Positions 26,103 to 34,053 of a DNA stretch of 35,075 bases are shown here, one piece after another. Under the pieces are notes generated by a model, which was given only the letters and a program-made list of their open reading frames with translations, had not been told where the DNA came from and searched no databases. Made by a program: the position numbers and the translations under genes. The stretch is from contig JAKATH010000015.1 in NCBI GenBank assembly GCA_021828055.1, positions 1 through 35,075 of the forward strand. The letters run 5' to 3'. Positions within the stretch are counted from its first letter, which is position 1. Each line of letters opens with the position of its first letter. Source of the stretch: Actinomycetes bacterium (lineage in GTDB: Bacteria > Actinomycetota > Acidimicrobiia > Acidimicrobiales > RAAP-2).

Positions 26103-26660
26103 ATGGTTGGTGGTTCGTCTTCGTACAGCGCACCCGGCATGCGTGCCAGGGTGCCGGTGACGGCGGCGCTGCTGGTGGCAGCGGGGATGTTCGCTGCAGC
26201 CTGCGGCACGAGCGGGCCGCCGGGGGCAGCGCCGAGCACCTCCAGGCCGCCTGCCGCCGCGTCGTCGCGGCCTGCGGGCTCGTGCCGCCAGGTGCCCGGC
26301 GTCCATCACGCCCGCCTGGTCGTGGAGCCGGCCGCAGGCCGGGTGCTGGCGCGCTGCGTGGGCTTCCGCGGGAAGCGCTTGGCGGCGCTGAAGCTGCTGG
26401 AGGAGAGCCACGTCGAGGTCGGAACGCAGACGTTCAGCTTCGGCGTGGCCGTCTGCCAGGTCGACCACGTCCCTCTCCACTACACCCAGTGCCTGCCGTC
26501 GGGGCAGGACTACTGGGCGCTCTTCCTGTCGACGAACGGCCGCACCTGGACGAGCCCGTCGGTCGGCGTCAGCGACGTCACGGTCCCTCCGGGCGGGTCT
26601 CTCGGGCTGCGCTACGACTCGCCAAGAGGTTCGCCGCCGCCGCCGCCGACGCCGGCGTGA
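26103..26660 (+). CDS. Secreted lipoprotein with transcobalamin-like (DUF4430-type) domain
   Basis: Predicted membrane-anchored extracellular protein of 185 residues. A signal peptide (about 13-33) ends in a lipobox-like MFAAAC with Cys34 as lipid site, then a Pro/Ala/Ser linker (35-60). The domain at about 68-172 has the pattern known from DUF4430 and the C-terminal domain of transcobalamin/intrinsic factor: an Arg-Cys near the first strand (Cys85), FSFGVAVCQVDHVP (Cys118), Cys130, then DYWALFLSTNGRTWTSPSVG and GGSLGLRY. Cys85, Cys118 and Cys130 may form disulfides. It is the first gene after a cobalamin riboswitch and precedes an ECF importer, so a cobalamin-capture role is inferred. A second ATG at 26139 also fits a signal peptide, but the ribosome site favours 26103. 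Confidence 0.85.
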   Translation: MVGGSSSYSAPGMRARVPVTAALLVAAGMFAAACGTSGPPGAAPSTSRPPAAASSRPAGSCRQVPGVHHARLVVEPAAGRVLARCVGFRGKRLAALKLLEESHVEVGTQTFSFGVAVCQVDHVPLHYTQCLPSGQDYWALFLSTNGRTWTSPSVGVSDVTVPPGGSLGLRYDSPRGSPPPPPTPA

Positions 26661-26673
26661 CCCGCACCTCGGA

Positions 26674-27510
26674 GTGACCCGCACGGCGGGGGTGGCCGCC
26701 TGGGTGCTGGCGGCACTCGCCGTCGCCCTCTTGGACACCGACCCCGCTTCCCAGGCGATCGTGCTCGCCGGCGCTTGGGCGCTGCTCGTACGGCGCCGGG
26801 CCACGGGCAGGCGGCTGCGTCCGCTGGCGGTCGGCCTCGCCGTCCTCGGCGCCGTCACGGTCGCCGTCAACGGCATGCTGTCGCACACCGGAGCCACCGT
26901 CCTCGGCGTGGTCCCGTCCTGGTTGCCGCTGCTCGGCGGCCAGGTGACCGCCGAAGGCTTCGCCAGCGGCGGCTCGATCGCCCTCGGCCTCGTCACCGCG
27001 GTCTCCGTCACCGCCGCCCTGTCGCTGGTGGTGGAGCCGACCGACCTCGTCGATGCCCTCCCCCGCTCCCTGCAGCACGCCGGCGCCGCCCTCGGCGCTG
27101 CCCTCAACCTCGTGCCCGCGACGGCATCCAGCTTCGTGGCGGTGCGCGAGGCGCAACGCCTGAGGGGCTGGCGGCCGCGGGGAGCCCGCGCCATGGTCGA
27201 CCTCGCCGTCCCGGTCCTTCTCGGCGCGATCGACCGGTCGGTGCAGCTGGCCGAGTCGATGGAGGCTCGGGCCTTCGGCGCGGGCAGGCGCACGCGCATG
27301 GCCGGCGGCGAGCGGTCGCCCGGGCCCGCGGCCGTCGCCGTCGCCAGCGTCATGGCCGTGACGGCGGCGATCGCGATCTCGGTCGCGGGAGCCCGGGCCG
27401 GCTGGTACGCGTACCCGTTGCCCACCGTGCCGTCGGTGGCGCCGCTCGCCCTGGCCCCTGCGATCCTGGTCGCACTCGCCGGTGCCCTGCTGCCGCCGGA
27501 GCCCCGGTGA
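26674..27510 (+). CDS. ecfT: ECF transporter T-component (EcfT-like)
   Basis: Transmembrane coupling protein of an energy-coupling factor importer. 278 residues from GTG at 26674. Several hydrophobic segments flank the two cytoplasmic coupling helices. Their marker motifs are visible as REAQRLRGWRPRG (about 150-162) and ESMEARAFGAGRRTRM, the relatives of the AxRG and EARG motifs that dock on the ATPases. It starts 13 bases after the lipoprotein stop, and its stop overlaps the ATPase start as GTGA. Placed between a riboswitch-controlled lipoprotein and a CbrT-like S-component, it is probably dedicated to cobalamin rather than shared. Confidence 0.9.
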   Translation: MTRTAGVAAWVLAALAVALLDTDPASQAIVLAGAWALLVRRRATGRRLRPLAVGLAVLGAVTVAVNGMLSHTGATVLGVVPSWLPLLGGQVTAEGFASGGSIALGLVTAVSVTAALSLVVEPTDLVDALPRSLQHAGAALGAALNLVPATASSFVAVREAQRLRGWRPRGARAMVDLAVPVLLGAIDRSVQLAESMEARAFGAGRRTRMAGGERSPGPAAVAVASVMAVTAAIAISVAGARAGWYAYPLPTVPSVAPLALAPAILVALAGALLPPEPR

Positions 27511-28952
27511 GCGAGGTCCGCACACTGGCGCGCACCATGCGTGCGACGGTGTCCTTCGAAGGGCTGACCTACACGTACCCGGCATGGTCGGACCGACCCC
27601 TGCCGGCTCTGCGTCACGTCGACCTCGAGCTCGGGCCGGGGCTGACCCTCGTCGACGGCGACTCGGGTTCGGGCAAGTCGACGCTGCTGCGGGTGTGCAA
27701 CGGGCTCGTGCCGCACTTCCACGGAGGCACCTTCAGGGGCCGGGCGTCCGTCTGCGGTCTGGACGTGCTGGCCACGCCGACCCGGACCCTTGCGCGCCAC
27801 GTCGGGTTCGTCTTCCAGGAGCCCGAGACGGGCTTCGTGCGCGGCATCGTCGCCCGCGAGGTGGCGTTCTTCCCCGAGAACCTGGGGCTGCCTCGCGCGT
27901 CCATCCGCCAGCGGGTCGCGGAGGCCCTCGACCGGGCCGGCGTCGGCGAGCTGGCCGTGCGGCGGCTGTCGACGCTGTCCGGCGGGGAGCGCCAGCGGGT
28001 CGCGCTGGCGTCGGCCCTCGCCGCCAGCCCGTCCGTGGTGGCGATGGACGAGCCGATGTCCCAGCTCGACGCGGACGGCGCAGCCGCCCTCACCGCGACG
28101 CTCGTCGCCCTCGCCGACGCAGGCACGACCGTCGTCGTCGCGGAGCACCGGCTCGGCGAGCTCCCCGGCGCCCGGCGGGTCTTGATCGTCGGCGGGCGCG
28201 TCGCCGAGGGTCCCCCGTCCGCGGCGGCACCCGCGCCCCTCGACCCTCACGTTCCAAGCCCTCCGCAAGCCCCTCTCCCGCTGGCGTCCCGCTCGCGGTC
28301 GCCGGGCACCTCGAGCGTCCGTCCCGCCGGCGGCCCGACGGCGTGGTCCCTGTCCGGGGCGACCGTGGGTGCCGGCGGCCGCCCGCTGGTCGCAGGGATC
28401 GACCTCGCGGGCGCGCCCGGCGAGGTCGTCATCGTCACCGGCCCGAACGGGTCGGGCAAGACGACGTTGCTGCGGACCATCGCCGGGCTCACCCCCCCTC
28501 TCGACGGCCAGGTGCAGCGCAGGCCCGGGAGGGTCGCCTACCTGCCGCAGGAGCCCGGGCTGCTCCTGCACCGCCACAGCGTGCGCGCGGAGGTCGACCA
28601 GACGCTGCGGTGGTCGCAGCTGACCGGCTCTGCAGACGACGTCCTCGAGGTGCTCGGTCTGGCCGACCTCACCGAGCGCGACCCTCGTGATCTCTCGGGA
28701 GGCCAGCGCCAGCGGGCCGCGCTCGCAGTCGTGCTGGCGGGACGGCCCTCCTTGGCGCTGCTCGACGAGCCCACCCGGGGGATGGACGCCGCCGCACGGG
28801 TGTCGCTGGCGAGCGTCCTGCGGCGGCTCGCCGGCGAGGGGGCCGCGGTCGTTGCAGCGACGCACGATCTCCGGCTCGCACGCGAGCTCCGCGGCCGCGT
28901 GCTCCGCATCGAGGGCGGGGCCCTCGTGCCCGACGAGGGAACGGCCGGGTGA
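27507..28952 (+). CDS. Double ECF ATPase (EcfA-A' fused in one chain)
   Basis: Powers the importer by ATP hydrolysis. 481 residues from GTG at 27507-27509; an ATG at 27537 is an alternative. The first ABC domain (about 12-235) has Walker A GDSGSGKST (51-59), signature LSGGERQR (157-164) and Walker B VVAMDEP. The Ala/Pro/Ser-rich linker (about 236-277) joins the second domain (278-475) with GPNGSGKTT (312-320), LSGGQRQR (396-403) and LALLDEP. Both domains look catalytically complete, though the second is shorter. In many ECF systems A and A' are separate genes. The stop overlaps the S-component start as GTGA. Confidence 0.93.
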   Translation: MSEVRTLARTMRATVSFEGLTYTYPAWSDRPLPALRHVDLELGPGLTLVDGDSGSGKSTLLRVCNGLVPHFHGGTFRGRASVCGLDVLATPTRTLARHVGFVFQEPETGFVRGIVAREVAFFPENLGLPRASIRQRVAEALDRAGVGELAVRRLSTLSGGERQRVALASALAASPSVVAMDEPMSQLDADGAAALTATLVALADAGTTVVVAEHRLGELPGARRVLIVGGRVAEGPPSAAAPAPLDPHVPSPPQAPLPLASRSRSPGTSSVRPAGGPTAWSLSGATVGAGGRPLVAGIDLAGAPGEVVIVTGPNGSGKTTLLRTIAGLTPPLDGQVQRRPGRVAYLPQEPGLLLHRHSVRAEVDQTLRWSQLTGSADDVLEVLGLADLTERDPRDLSGGQRQRAALAVVLAGRPSLALLDEPTRGMDAAARVSLASVLRRLAGEGAAVVAATHDLRLARELRGRVLRIEGGALVPDEGTAG

Positions 28953-29806
28953 CCCGCATGGGCGAGGGCGAGAGCGGACGGGCACGCAAGGGCGGGGAGG
29001 AGCGGGACCCGAGCGACCGCGCCCGGCGGCGCGGTGCCGCGCGGTTGGCCGGCGCGGCGCTTCCGGCCGTCTCGCTCGTCGGAGCCGGCGTCTTCCTCTG
29101 GCCGTTCCTCGGCGCAGGCCTGCCGGCCGCGTCCGCCACCACGGCGTTCGCGCTGGGGACCGCTGCCGCGCTGGCGGGCGTCGAGCTCGCGGCGGGACGC
29201 CTCGACACCCGGCGGCTCGCGCTGCTCGCGGCGCTGTCGGCGATCGACGCCGCGGCACGTGCCGTGGTGGTCACCGGCATCGGGGGGTTCAGCCCGATCT
29301 TCCTTCTGATCCTGTGCGGCGGCTACGTGTACGGGGCGGAGTACGGCTTCCTGCTCGGGGCCACCTCCATGCTCGTGTCGGCGCTGGTCACCGGCGGCCT
29401 AGGACCGTGGCTGCCCTACCAGCTGTTCGCCGTCGGCTGGGTGGGCGCGGCAGCCGGGCTCGCCGGCCGGGGCCGGACCGGGCGTCCCACGCGACGCGAC
29501 GTCGTCGTCCTCGCGGCGGTCGGCGTCGTCACGGGCTACGGCTTCGGCGCGGCGATGGACGTGTGGAACTGGACCTTCTACCAGGCCTCGCCCGGGCTCG
29601 GGTTCCACCAAGGCATGCCGCCCACCGAGGCGCTCTCCCACTTCGCACGGTTCTACGTGGTCACGTCGTCCGTCTACGACACGTTCCGTGCGGTGGGCAA
29701 CGCGGTGATGGTCGCCGCGCTCGGCGCACCGGTGCTCGTCGCGCTCGCACGCCTCCGAGCGAGACTGCAGGTGTCGGTGGACGATCCCGTCGCCGCCGCC
29801 GGATGA
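28949..29806 (+). CDS. cbrT: ECF transporter S-component, CbrT-like (cobalamin)
   Basis: Membrane substrate-binding subunit. 285 residues from GTG at 28949. After a charged N-terminal stretch of about 30 residues, six or more hydrophobic segments follow. The segment at 110-170 (GFSPIFLLILCGGYVYGAEY, then GATSMLVSALVTGGLGPWLPYQ and FAVGWVGAAAG) has the layout of the CbrT family, in which GPWTPWQ is typical. Substrate is inferred from family resemblance plus the upstream cobalamin riboswitch; cobinamide or another corrinoid is possible. Last gene of the operon. Confidence 0.88.
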   Translation: MTRMGEGESGRARKGGEERDPSDRARRRGAARLAGAALPAVSLVGAGVFLWPFLGAGLPAASATTAFALGTAAALAGVELAAGRLDTRRLALLAALSAIDAAARAVVVTGIGGFSPIFLLILCGGYVYGAEYGFLLGATSMLVSALVTGGLGPWLPYQLFAVGWVGAAAGLAGRGRTGRPTRRDVVVLAAVGVVTGYGFGAAMDVWNWTFYQASPGLGFHQGMPPTEALSHFARFYVVTSSVYDTFRAVGNAVMVAALGAPVLVALARLRARLQVSVDDPVAAAG

Positions 29807-29863
29807 ACCCCGCAGGGGGCGCGCAACCCCACCGGTAGGCTCCGTCTTCGTGAGCGCTTGCGA

Positions 29864-29880
29864 CCAGGCCGCCGGCCTGG
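29864..29880. other. Perfect inverted repeat between the B12 operon and the ABC exporter
   Basis: Seven-base arms ccaggcc and ggcctgg around gcc. It lies 58 bases after the CbrT-like stop and about 35 bases before the exporter start. With no U-run it could be an operator, for example for the MarR protein at 32229-32792, or a weak terminator of the B12 operon. The rest of the gap 29807-29914 shows nothing clear. Confidence 0.45.
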
Positions 29881-29914
29881 GCTGACCGGTCGACGGGGCG
29901 GAGCAGTGCGCGGG

Positions 29915-31831
29915 ATGGCAGGGGGATGGATGGGGCTGCGCTCCTTCCACCAGGACCGCTCCGTGCTCCAGCACCGGGTGAAGAAGGGCACGACCCGGCG
30001 GATGATCCGCTTCGCGATGCCCTACCGCAAGATCCTCATGGTCTTCGTCCCGGTCGTCGTCCTCGGGGCGGTCGCCGGGGCGGTGAACCCGCTCATCCTG
30101 CGGGAGATCATCGACCGTGGGATCCTCGGCAGGAACACCGGCCTCGTCGTCGAGCTCGCGCTGGTCGCAGCAGGCCTCGCGCTCTTCACAGCTGGGCTCT
30201 CCCTCTACCAGCGCCGCGTCGCTGCGATCATCGGTGAAGGGCTCATCTACGACATGCGGTCCAAGGTCTTCGGCCATGTCCAGCGGATGCCGCTCGCCTT
30301 CTTCACCCGGACCCAGACCGGTGCGATGGTGAGCCGGCTCAACAACGACGTGATCGGGGCGCAGCAGGCGTTCACGACACTGCTGTCGAACGTCGTGGGC
30401 AACCTGGTGACGGTCCTCATCGTGCTCGGCGCGATGCTCTACCTGTCGTGGCAGATCACGCTGATCGCACTCGTGCTGCTGCCGGCGTTCCTCGTGTCCG
30501 CGCGCGTGATCGGCCGGAGGATCGGCGCGCTGACCAAGGAGGGCTACGACCTCAACGCGCAGATGAACATGGTCATGCAGGAGCGCTTCAACGTGTCCGG
30601 GGCCATGCTCGTCAAGCTCTTCGGCCTGCCCGACGTGGAGCAGCGCAACTTCGACCAGAAGGCCGCCCGCGTGCGCGACATCGGCATCGTGCAGGCGCTC
30701 TACTCCCGGATCTTCTTGGTCGCGCTCGTGCTGACCGCGTCGCTCGCGACTGCGTTCGCGTACGGCTTCGGCGGGGTCGAGGCCGTCCACGGCGCACTCG
30801 CGATCGGCACCATCGTCGCGTTGACCGCGTACCTGGCGCGTCTCTACGGCCCACTCACGCAGCTCTCGAACCTCAACCTGGACGTCATGACCACGCTCGT
30901 CTCGTTCGAGCGGATCTTCGAGGTGCTCGACCTCGACCCCATGATCAAAGCGCGTCCGGACGCGGTCGCGATCCCACGGGGCCCCGCGAGCATCGAGTTC
31001 GACCACGTGTCGTTCGCATACCCGACGGCAGAGGAGGTCTCGCTCGCCTCGCTCGAAGCCGTCGCCACGCTCGAGTCGCCGGTCCGGACCGAGGTCCTCC
31101 ACGACGTCTCGTTCCGGGTGGACGCCGGCCAGATGGTGGCGCTCGTGGGACCCTCGGGCGCCGGCAAGACGACGATCAGCTTGCTCGTGCCGCGCCTGTA
31201 CGACGCGACGTCGGGGTCGGTCCGGGTGAGCGGGGTGGACGTCCGGGACGCGACGCTCGACTCGTTGCGGGAAGCCGTCGGCGTGGTGGCCCAGGACCCT
31301 CACCTCTTCCACGACACGCTCCGCGCCAACCTTCTCTACGCGCGTCCCGAGGCGAGCGACGAGGAGCTCGTGTCGGCGCTCGAGCAGGCGCAGGTCCTCC
31401 CCCTCGTCGCGTCCCTCCCCGACGGGCTCGACACCTTCGTCGGAGAGCGCGGCTACCGGCTCTCGGGCGGCGAGAAGCAGCGGGTCGCGCTCGCACGGCT
31501 CATCCTGAAGGCCCCGGACGTGGTGGTGCTGGACGAGGCGACCGCACACCTCGACTCCGAGTCGGAGGCAGCCGTGCAGGAGGCCCTGCGTCGTGCCCTC
31601 GTAGGGAGGACGTCACTTGTGATCGCGCACCGGCTCTCGACGGTGCGCGACGCGGACCAGCTCCTCGTGGTGGACTCCGGCAGGATCGTGGAACGGGGCA
31701 CCCACCGCGAGCTCCTCGCCGCAGGGGGCCTCTACACGCTCCTCTACCACACCCAATTCGCCGACCAGGAGACAGGTCCGGGGCGGGTGGGGCTGCGGGC
31801 GGGCGCGCCCGTACGCGGGCCCATCGGGTAA
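29915..31831 (+). CDS. ABC exporter, permease and ATPase in one chain
   Basis: Half-transporter of the multidrug/lipid exporter type. 638 residues from ATG 29915; ATG 29930, with AGGGGG just before it, is an alternative. The TM domain has six helices (about 38-305) including YDMRSKVFGHVQRMPLAFF. The ATPase domain has Walker A GPSGAGKTT (412-420), signature RLSGGEKQR (515-523), Walker B VVVLDE (536-541) and switch His572. An insert of about 20 residues (AEEVSLASLEAVATLE) separates the first ATPase strands, as seen in a group of actinobacterial exporters. The substrate is unknown. It probably acts as a homodimer because no second half-transporter is adjacent. Confidence 0.92.
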   Translation: MAGGWMGLRSFHQDRSVLQHRVKKGTTRRMIRFAMPYRKILMVFVPVVVLGAVAGAVNPLILREIIDRGILGRNTGLVVELALVAAGLALFTAGLSLYQRRVAAIIGEGLIYDMRSKVFGHVQRMPLAFFTRTQTGAMVSRLNNDVIGAQQAFTTLLSNVVGNLVTVLIVLGAMLYLSWQITLIALVLLPAFLVSARVIGRRIGALTKEGYDLNAQMNMVMQERFNVSGAMLVKLFGLPDVEQRNFDQKAARVRDIGIVQALYSRIFLVALVLTASLATAFAYGFGGVEAVHGALAIGTIVALTAYLARLYGPLTQLSNLNLDVMTTLVSFERIFEVLDLDPMIKARPDAVAIPRGPASIEFDHVSFAYPTAEEVSLASLEAVATLESPVRTEVLHDVSFRVDAGQMVALVGPSGAGKTTISLLVPRLYDATSGSVRVSGVDVRDATLDSLREAVGVVAQDPHLFHDTLRANLLYARPEASDEELVSALEQAQVLPLVASLPDGLDTFVGERGYRLSGGEKQRVALARLILKAPDVVVLDEATAHLDSESEAAVQEALRRALVGRTSLVIAHRLSTVRDADQLLVVDSGRIVERGTHRELLAAGGLYTLLYHTQFADQETGPGRVGLRAGAPVRGPIG

Positions 31832-31841
31832 GAACTAGGCG

Positions 31842-32216
31842 ATGGCCACGACGCCCACCAGACGCAAGTGGCTGAGACGGCTGCGTTCGGCCCCAGCCCG
31901 GTTCATCGGCCGCACGGCCTGGCTGCGACGTCGCTACGCACGAAGGATCCTGAAGACGATCGACAAGTACCAGGACAAGGGCCGGCCGCTCCCGGAGAAC
32001 CTGGTCCGGCTCGAGCGCCAGCTCCGCCGGGTGCCCAAGCCCAAGCGCCAGCAGCTCATGGAGCAGATGATGGAGATGGGGTCGGAGGACGACGTCTCGA
32101 CCAACCGCGCGCTCCGGCGCGCCGCGGGACGTCAGGAGCGCCAGAAGGGCCAGCGCGGAGGCGGATTGCGGCCCGGCACGCTGCCCGGCCAGCCGCGCCA
32201 GCGCCCGCGCAACTGA
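31842..32216 (+). CDS. Small basic protein of unknown function
   Basis: 124 residues, rich in Arg, Lys and Gln, with no signal peptide and no TM helix. The first half is predicted helical (RRKWLRRLRSAPARFIGRTA, then ARRILKTIDKYQDKG). A Met/Glu-rich stretch RQQLMEQMMEMGSEDD follows, and the tail is Gly/Pro/Arg-rich. It begins 10 bases after the exporter stop and ends 12 bases before the MarR start, so it is probably in the same transcript. Codon use is like that of its neighbours, and the Asp/Glu-poor basic character could suit nucleic-acid or membrane-surface binding. I do not recognise the family. Confidence 0.75.
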   Translation: MATTPTRRKWLRRLRSAPARFIGRTAWLRRRYARRILKTIDKYQDKGRPLPENLVRLERQLRRVPKPKRQQLMEQMMEMGSEDDVSTNRALRRAAGRQERQKGQRGGGLRPGTLPGQPRQRPRN

Positions 32217-32228
32217 CCCGGCGCCCAG

Positions 32229-32792
32229 GTGCCCGAACGCGTGCCGCTCCGGTTCGACCCGATCGGCGAAGCGCGCCGCCAGTGGGCCTCCCACGGATGG
32301 GGCGACGCGGCGCCCGCGATGGCGGTGGTCACCTCGATCATGCGCGTCCAGCAGCTGCTGCTCGCTCGGGCCGACGCGGCTCTGCGGCCGTTCGACCTCT
32401 CCTTCTCCCGCTACGAGGTCCTCATGCTCCTCTCCTTCTCCTCGCGCGGGGCGCTCCCGCTCGGCAAGATCGGAGAGCGCCTCCAGGTGAACCCCGCAAG
32501 CGTCACGAACGCGATCCACCGGCTCGAGGACCAGGGGCTGGTCGAGCGCGAGCCGAACCCGACCGACGGCCGCGGCAGGCTCGCACGGCTCACCGACGAA
32601 GGGCGCGCCAGGGCGCGCGCAGCGACCGACGCCATGAACGCCGAGGTCTTCGGCGACCTCGGCCTGGGCGCCGAGGGCCTCGGCCAGCTCTTCGGACTGC
32701 TCCGGGACATCCGTCGCGCCGCAGGCGACTTCGCCGAGGAGCCGACGGGCAGTGTGCCGTCAGCGGTGCTCCGCGGCATGATGCGTGGGTGA
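32229..32792 (+). CDS. MarR-family transcriptional regulator
   Basis: Dimeric winged-helix regulator, usually a ligand-relieved repressor. 187 residues from GTG at 32229. The winged helix covers about 58-125: LSFSRYEVLMLLSFSSRGALP, LGKIGERLQVNPASVTNAIH (recognition helix) and RLEDQGLVEREPNPTDGRGR (wing). Helices at both ends form the dimer part. Its stop overlaps the start of the CoA-transferase as GTGA, so the two are co-translated. A regulator of acyl-CoA or aromatic acid use is a plausible guess. The palindrome at 29864-29880 could be its site, but no link is shown. Confidence 0.92.
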   Translation: MPERVPLRFDPIGEARRQWASHGWGDAAPAMAVVTSIMRVQQLLLARADAALRPFDLSFSRYEVLMLLSFSSRGALPLGKIGERLQVNPASVTNAIHRLEDQGLVEREPNPTDGRGRLARLTDEGRARARAATDAMNAEVFGDLGLGAEGLGQLFGLLRDIRRAAGDFAEEPTGSVPSAVLRGMMRG

Positions 32793-33985
32793 CACAGCCC
32801 GAAGAGCCGGTCCCGCGCGGCGCGTTGGCCGGCTGCCTCGTGGCGGACTTCAGCCGCGTGCTCGCCGGGCCGCTTGCGACCATGGTCCTGGGCGACCTCG
32901 GCGCGACCGTGGTGAAGGTCGAGCATCCCCGGGGCGACGACACGCGCCAGTGGGGCCCGCCGTTCAAGGACGGCGAGAGCACGTACTTCCTCAGCGTCAA
33001 CCGCAACAAGCGCAGCTTCGTGCTCGACCTGTCCGCCCCCGAGGGCGCCGCGGACGCCCGTCGCCTCGCACAGCGCGCCACAGTCCTCGTGGAGAACTTC
33101 CGCGCGGGTCGCCTCGCCGACTTCGGGCTCGGCTACGACCAGCTCGCCGCGGTCAACCCGGGGCTCGTGTACTGCTCGATCTCGGGGTTCGGCGGGGCCG
33201 GCACGCCCGGAGCCGACCTTGCGGGCTACGACTTCGTGGTCCAGGCCATGAGCGGGCTGATGGACGTCACCGGCCCGCCTGGCGGCCCGCCGACCAAGGT
33301 CGGGGTCGCGGTCGTCGACGTGCTCACCGGGCTGTACGCGGCGATCGGGATCCTGGCAGCCCTGGGCGCGCGCCGCGACAGCGGCCGCGGCCAGCTCGTC
33401 GAGGTCAACCTGATGTCGTCCGCGCTCGCGTCCCTCGTGAACCAGGCCTCCGCCTACCTGAACACGGGCGCGGTCCCGCACGCGATGGGCAACCGCCACC
33501 CGAGCATCGCACCGTACGAGACCCTTGCGACCAGAAGCGGCGTGCTCGCTCTCGCCGCAGGCAACGACCGCCAGTTCAGGGCGCTGTGCCGCGCGCTCGG
33601 TGACGAGCCGCTCGCCGACGACGAGCGGTTCGTGAGCAACCGCGCCCGCGTCGCGCACCGGGACACGCTGGCCGCGCTGCTCGAGCATCGGCTCGCGTCA
33701 CGCTCGACTGCCGAGTGGGTGGAGGTGCTGCGGGCCGCCGGCGTGCCCTGCGGCCCCGTCAACGACCTCGCCGCCGCCTTCGGCGACGCGCGCCTCCTCG
33801 GCGCGGACGCGGTCGTCGAGCAGCCGAGCACGGCCGGCCAAGTCCTCACGGTCGCGAGCCCGCTCCGTCTCTCGGGGTCGCCGGTCCGGTACTCCCGCCC
33901 TCCGCCCCCGCTGGGCCACGACACCGAAGAGGTCGCCGCGTGGCTCCGCACACCCCGCCCCGCCGCCCCGCTCGACCCTGCCTGA
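32789..33985 (+). CDS. Family III CoA-transferase (CaiB/BaiF type)
   Basis: Moves CoA between carboxylic acids. 398 residues from GTG at 32789. The N-terminus LVADFSRVLAGPLATMVLGD and GATVVKVEHPRGDDTRQW is the family signature. The catalytic aspartate is Asp148 in LAGYDFVVQAMSG. KVGVAVVDVLTGLYAA and AAGVPCGPVNDLAAAF are also conserved. The substrate pair cannot be read from sequence; formyl-, carnitinyl-, succinyl- and bile-acid-type enzymes share this fold. Translational coupling to the MarR regulator suggests the regulator responds to the acid or its CoA ester. The C-terminal Pro-rich end is short. Confidence 0.94.
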   Translation: MTQPEEPVPRGALAGCLVADFSRVLAGPLATMVLGDLGATVVKVEHPRGDDTRQWGPPFKDGESTYFLSVNRNKRSFVLDLSAPEGAADARRLAQRATVLVENFRAGRLADFGLGYDQLAAVNPGLVYCSISGFGGAGTPGADLAGYDFVVQAMSGLMDVTGPPGGPPTKVGVAVVDVLTGLYAAIGILAALGARRDSGRGQLVEVNLMSSALASLVNQASAYLNTGAVPHAMGNRHPSIAPYETLATRSGVLALAAGNDRQFRALCRALGDEPLADDERFVSNRARVAHRDTLAALLEHRLASRSTAEWVEVLRAAGVPCGPVNDLAAAFGDARLLGADAVVEQPSTAGQVLTVASPLRLSGSPVRYSRPPPPLGHDTEEVAAWLRTPRPAAPLDPA

Positions 33986-34003
33986 GGGCGCACGCCGGCC
34001 TGC

Positions 34004-34030
34004 GACCGGTGGTCCCTTGCCACCAAGGTC
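34004..34030 (+). terminator. Hairpin downstream of the CoA-transferase
   Basis: Arms gacc-ggtgg and ccacc-aa-ggtc enclose tcccttg, with a two-base bulge. It starts 18 bases after the stop codon. No U-run follows, as is common for hairpin terminators in high-GC actinobacteria. Read by eye. Confidence 0.45.
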
Positions 34031-34053
34031 GGAGGAAGCTCATACGCCGACGC

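Noticed and set aside
25983-29258. 1091-codon minus-strand open frame
   Set aside because: Antisense to the whole B12 importer operon; no motif is visible and it covers the riboswitch.
29399-31549. 716-codon minus-strand open frame
   Set aside because: Antisense to the ABC exporter; the His/Asp/Arg-rich translation is typical of GC shadow frames.
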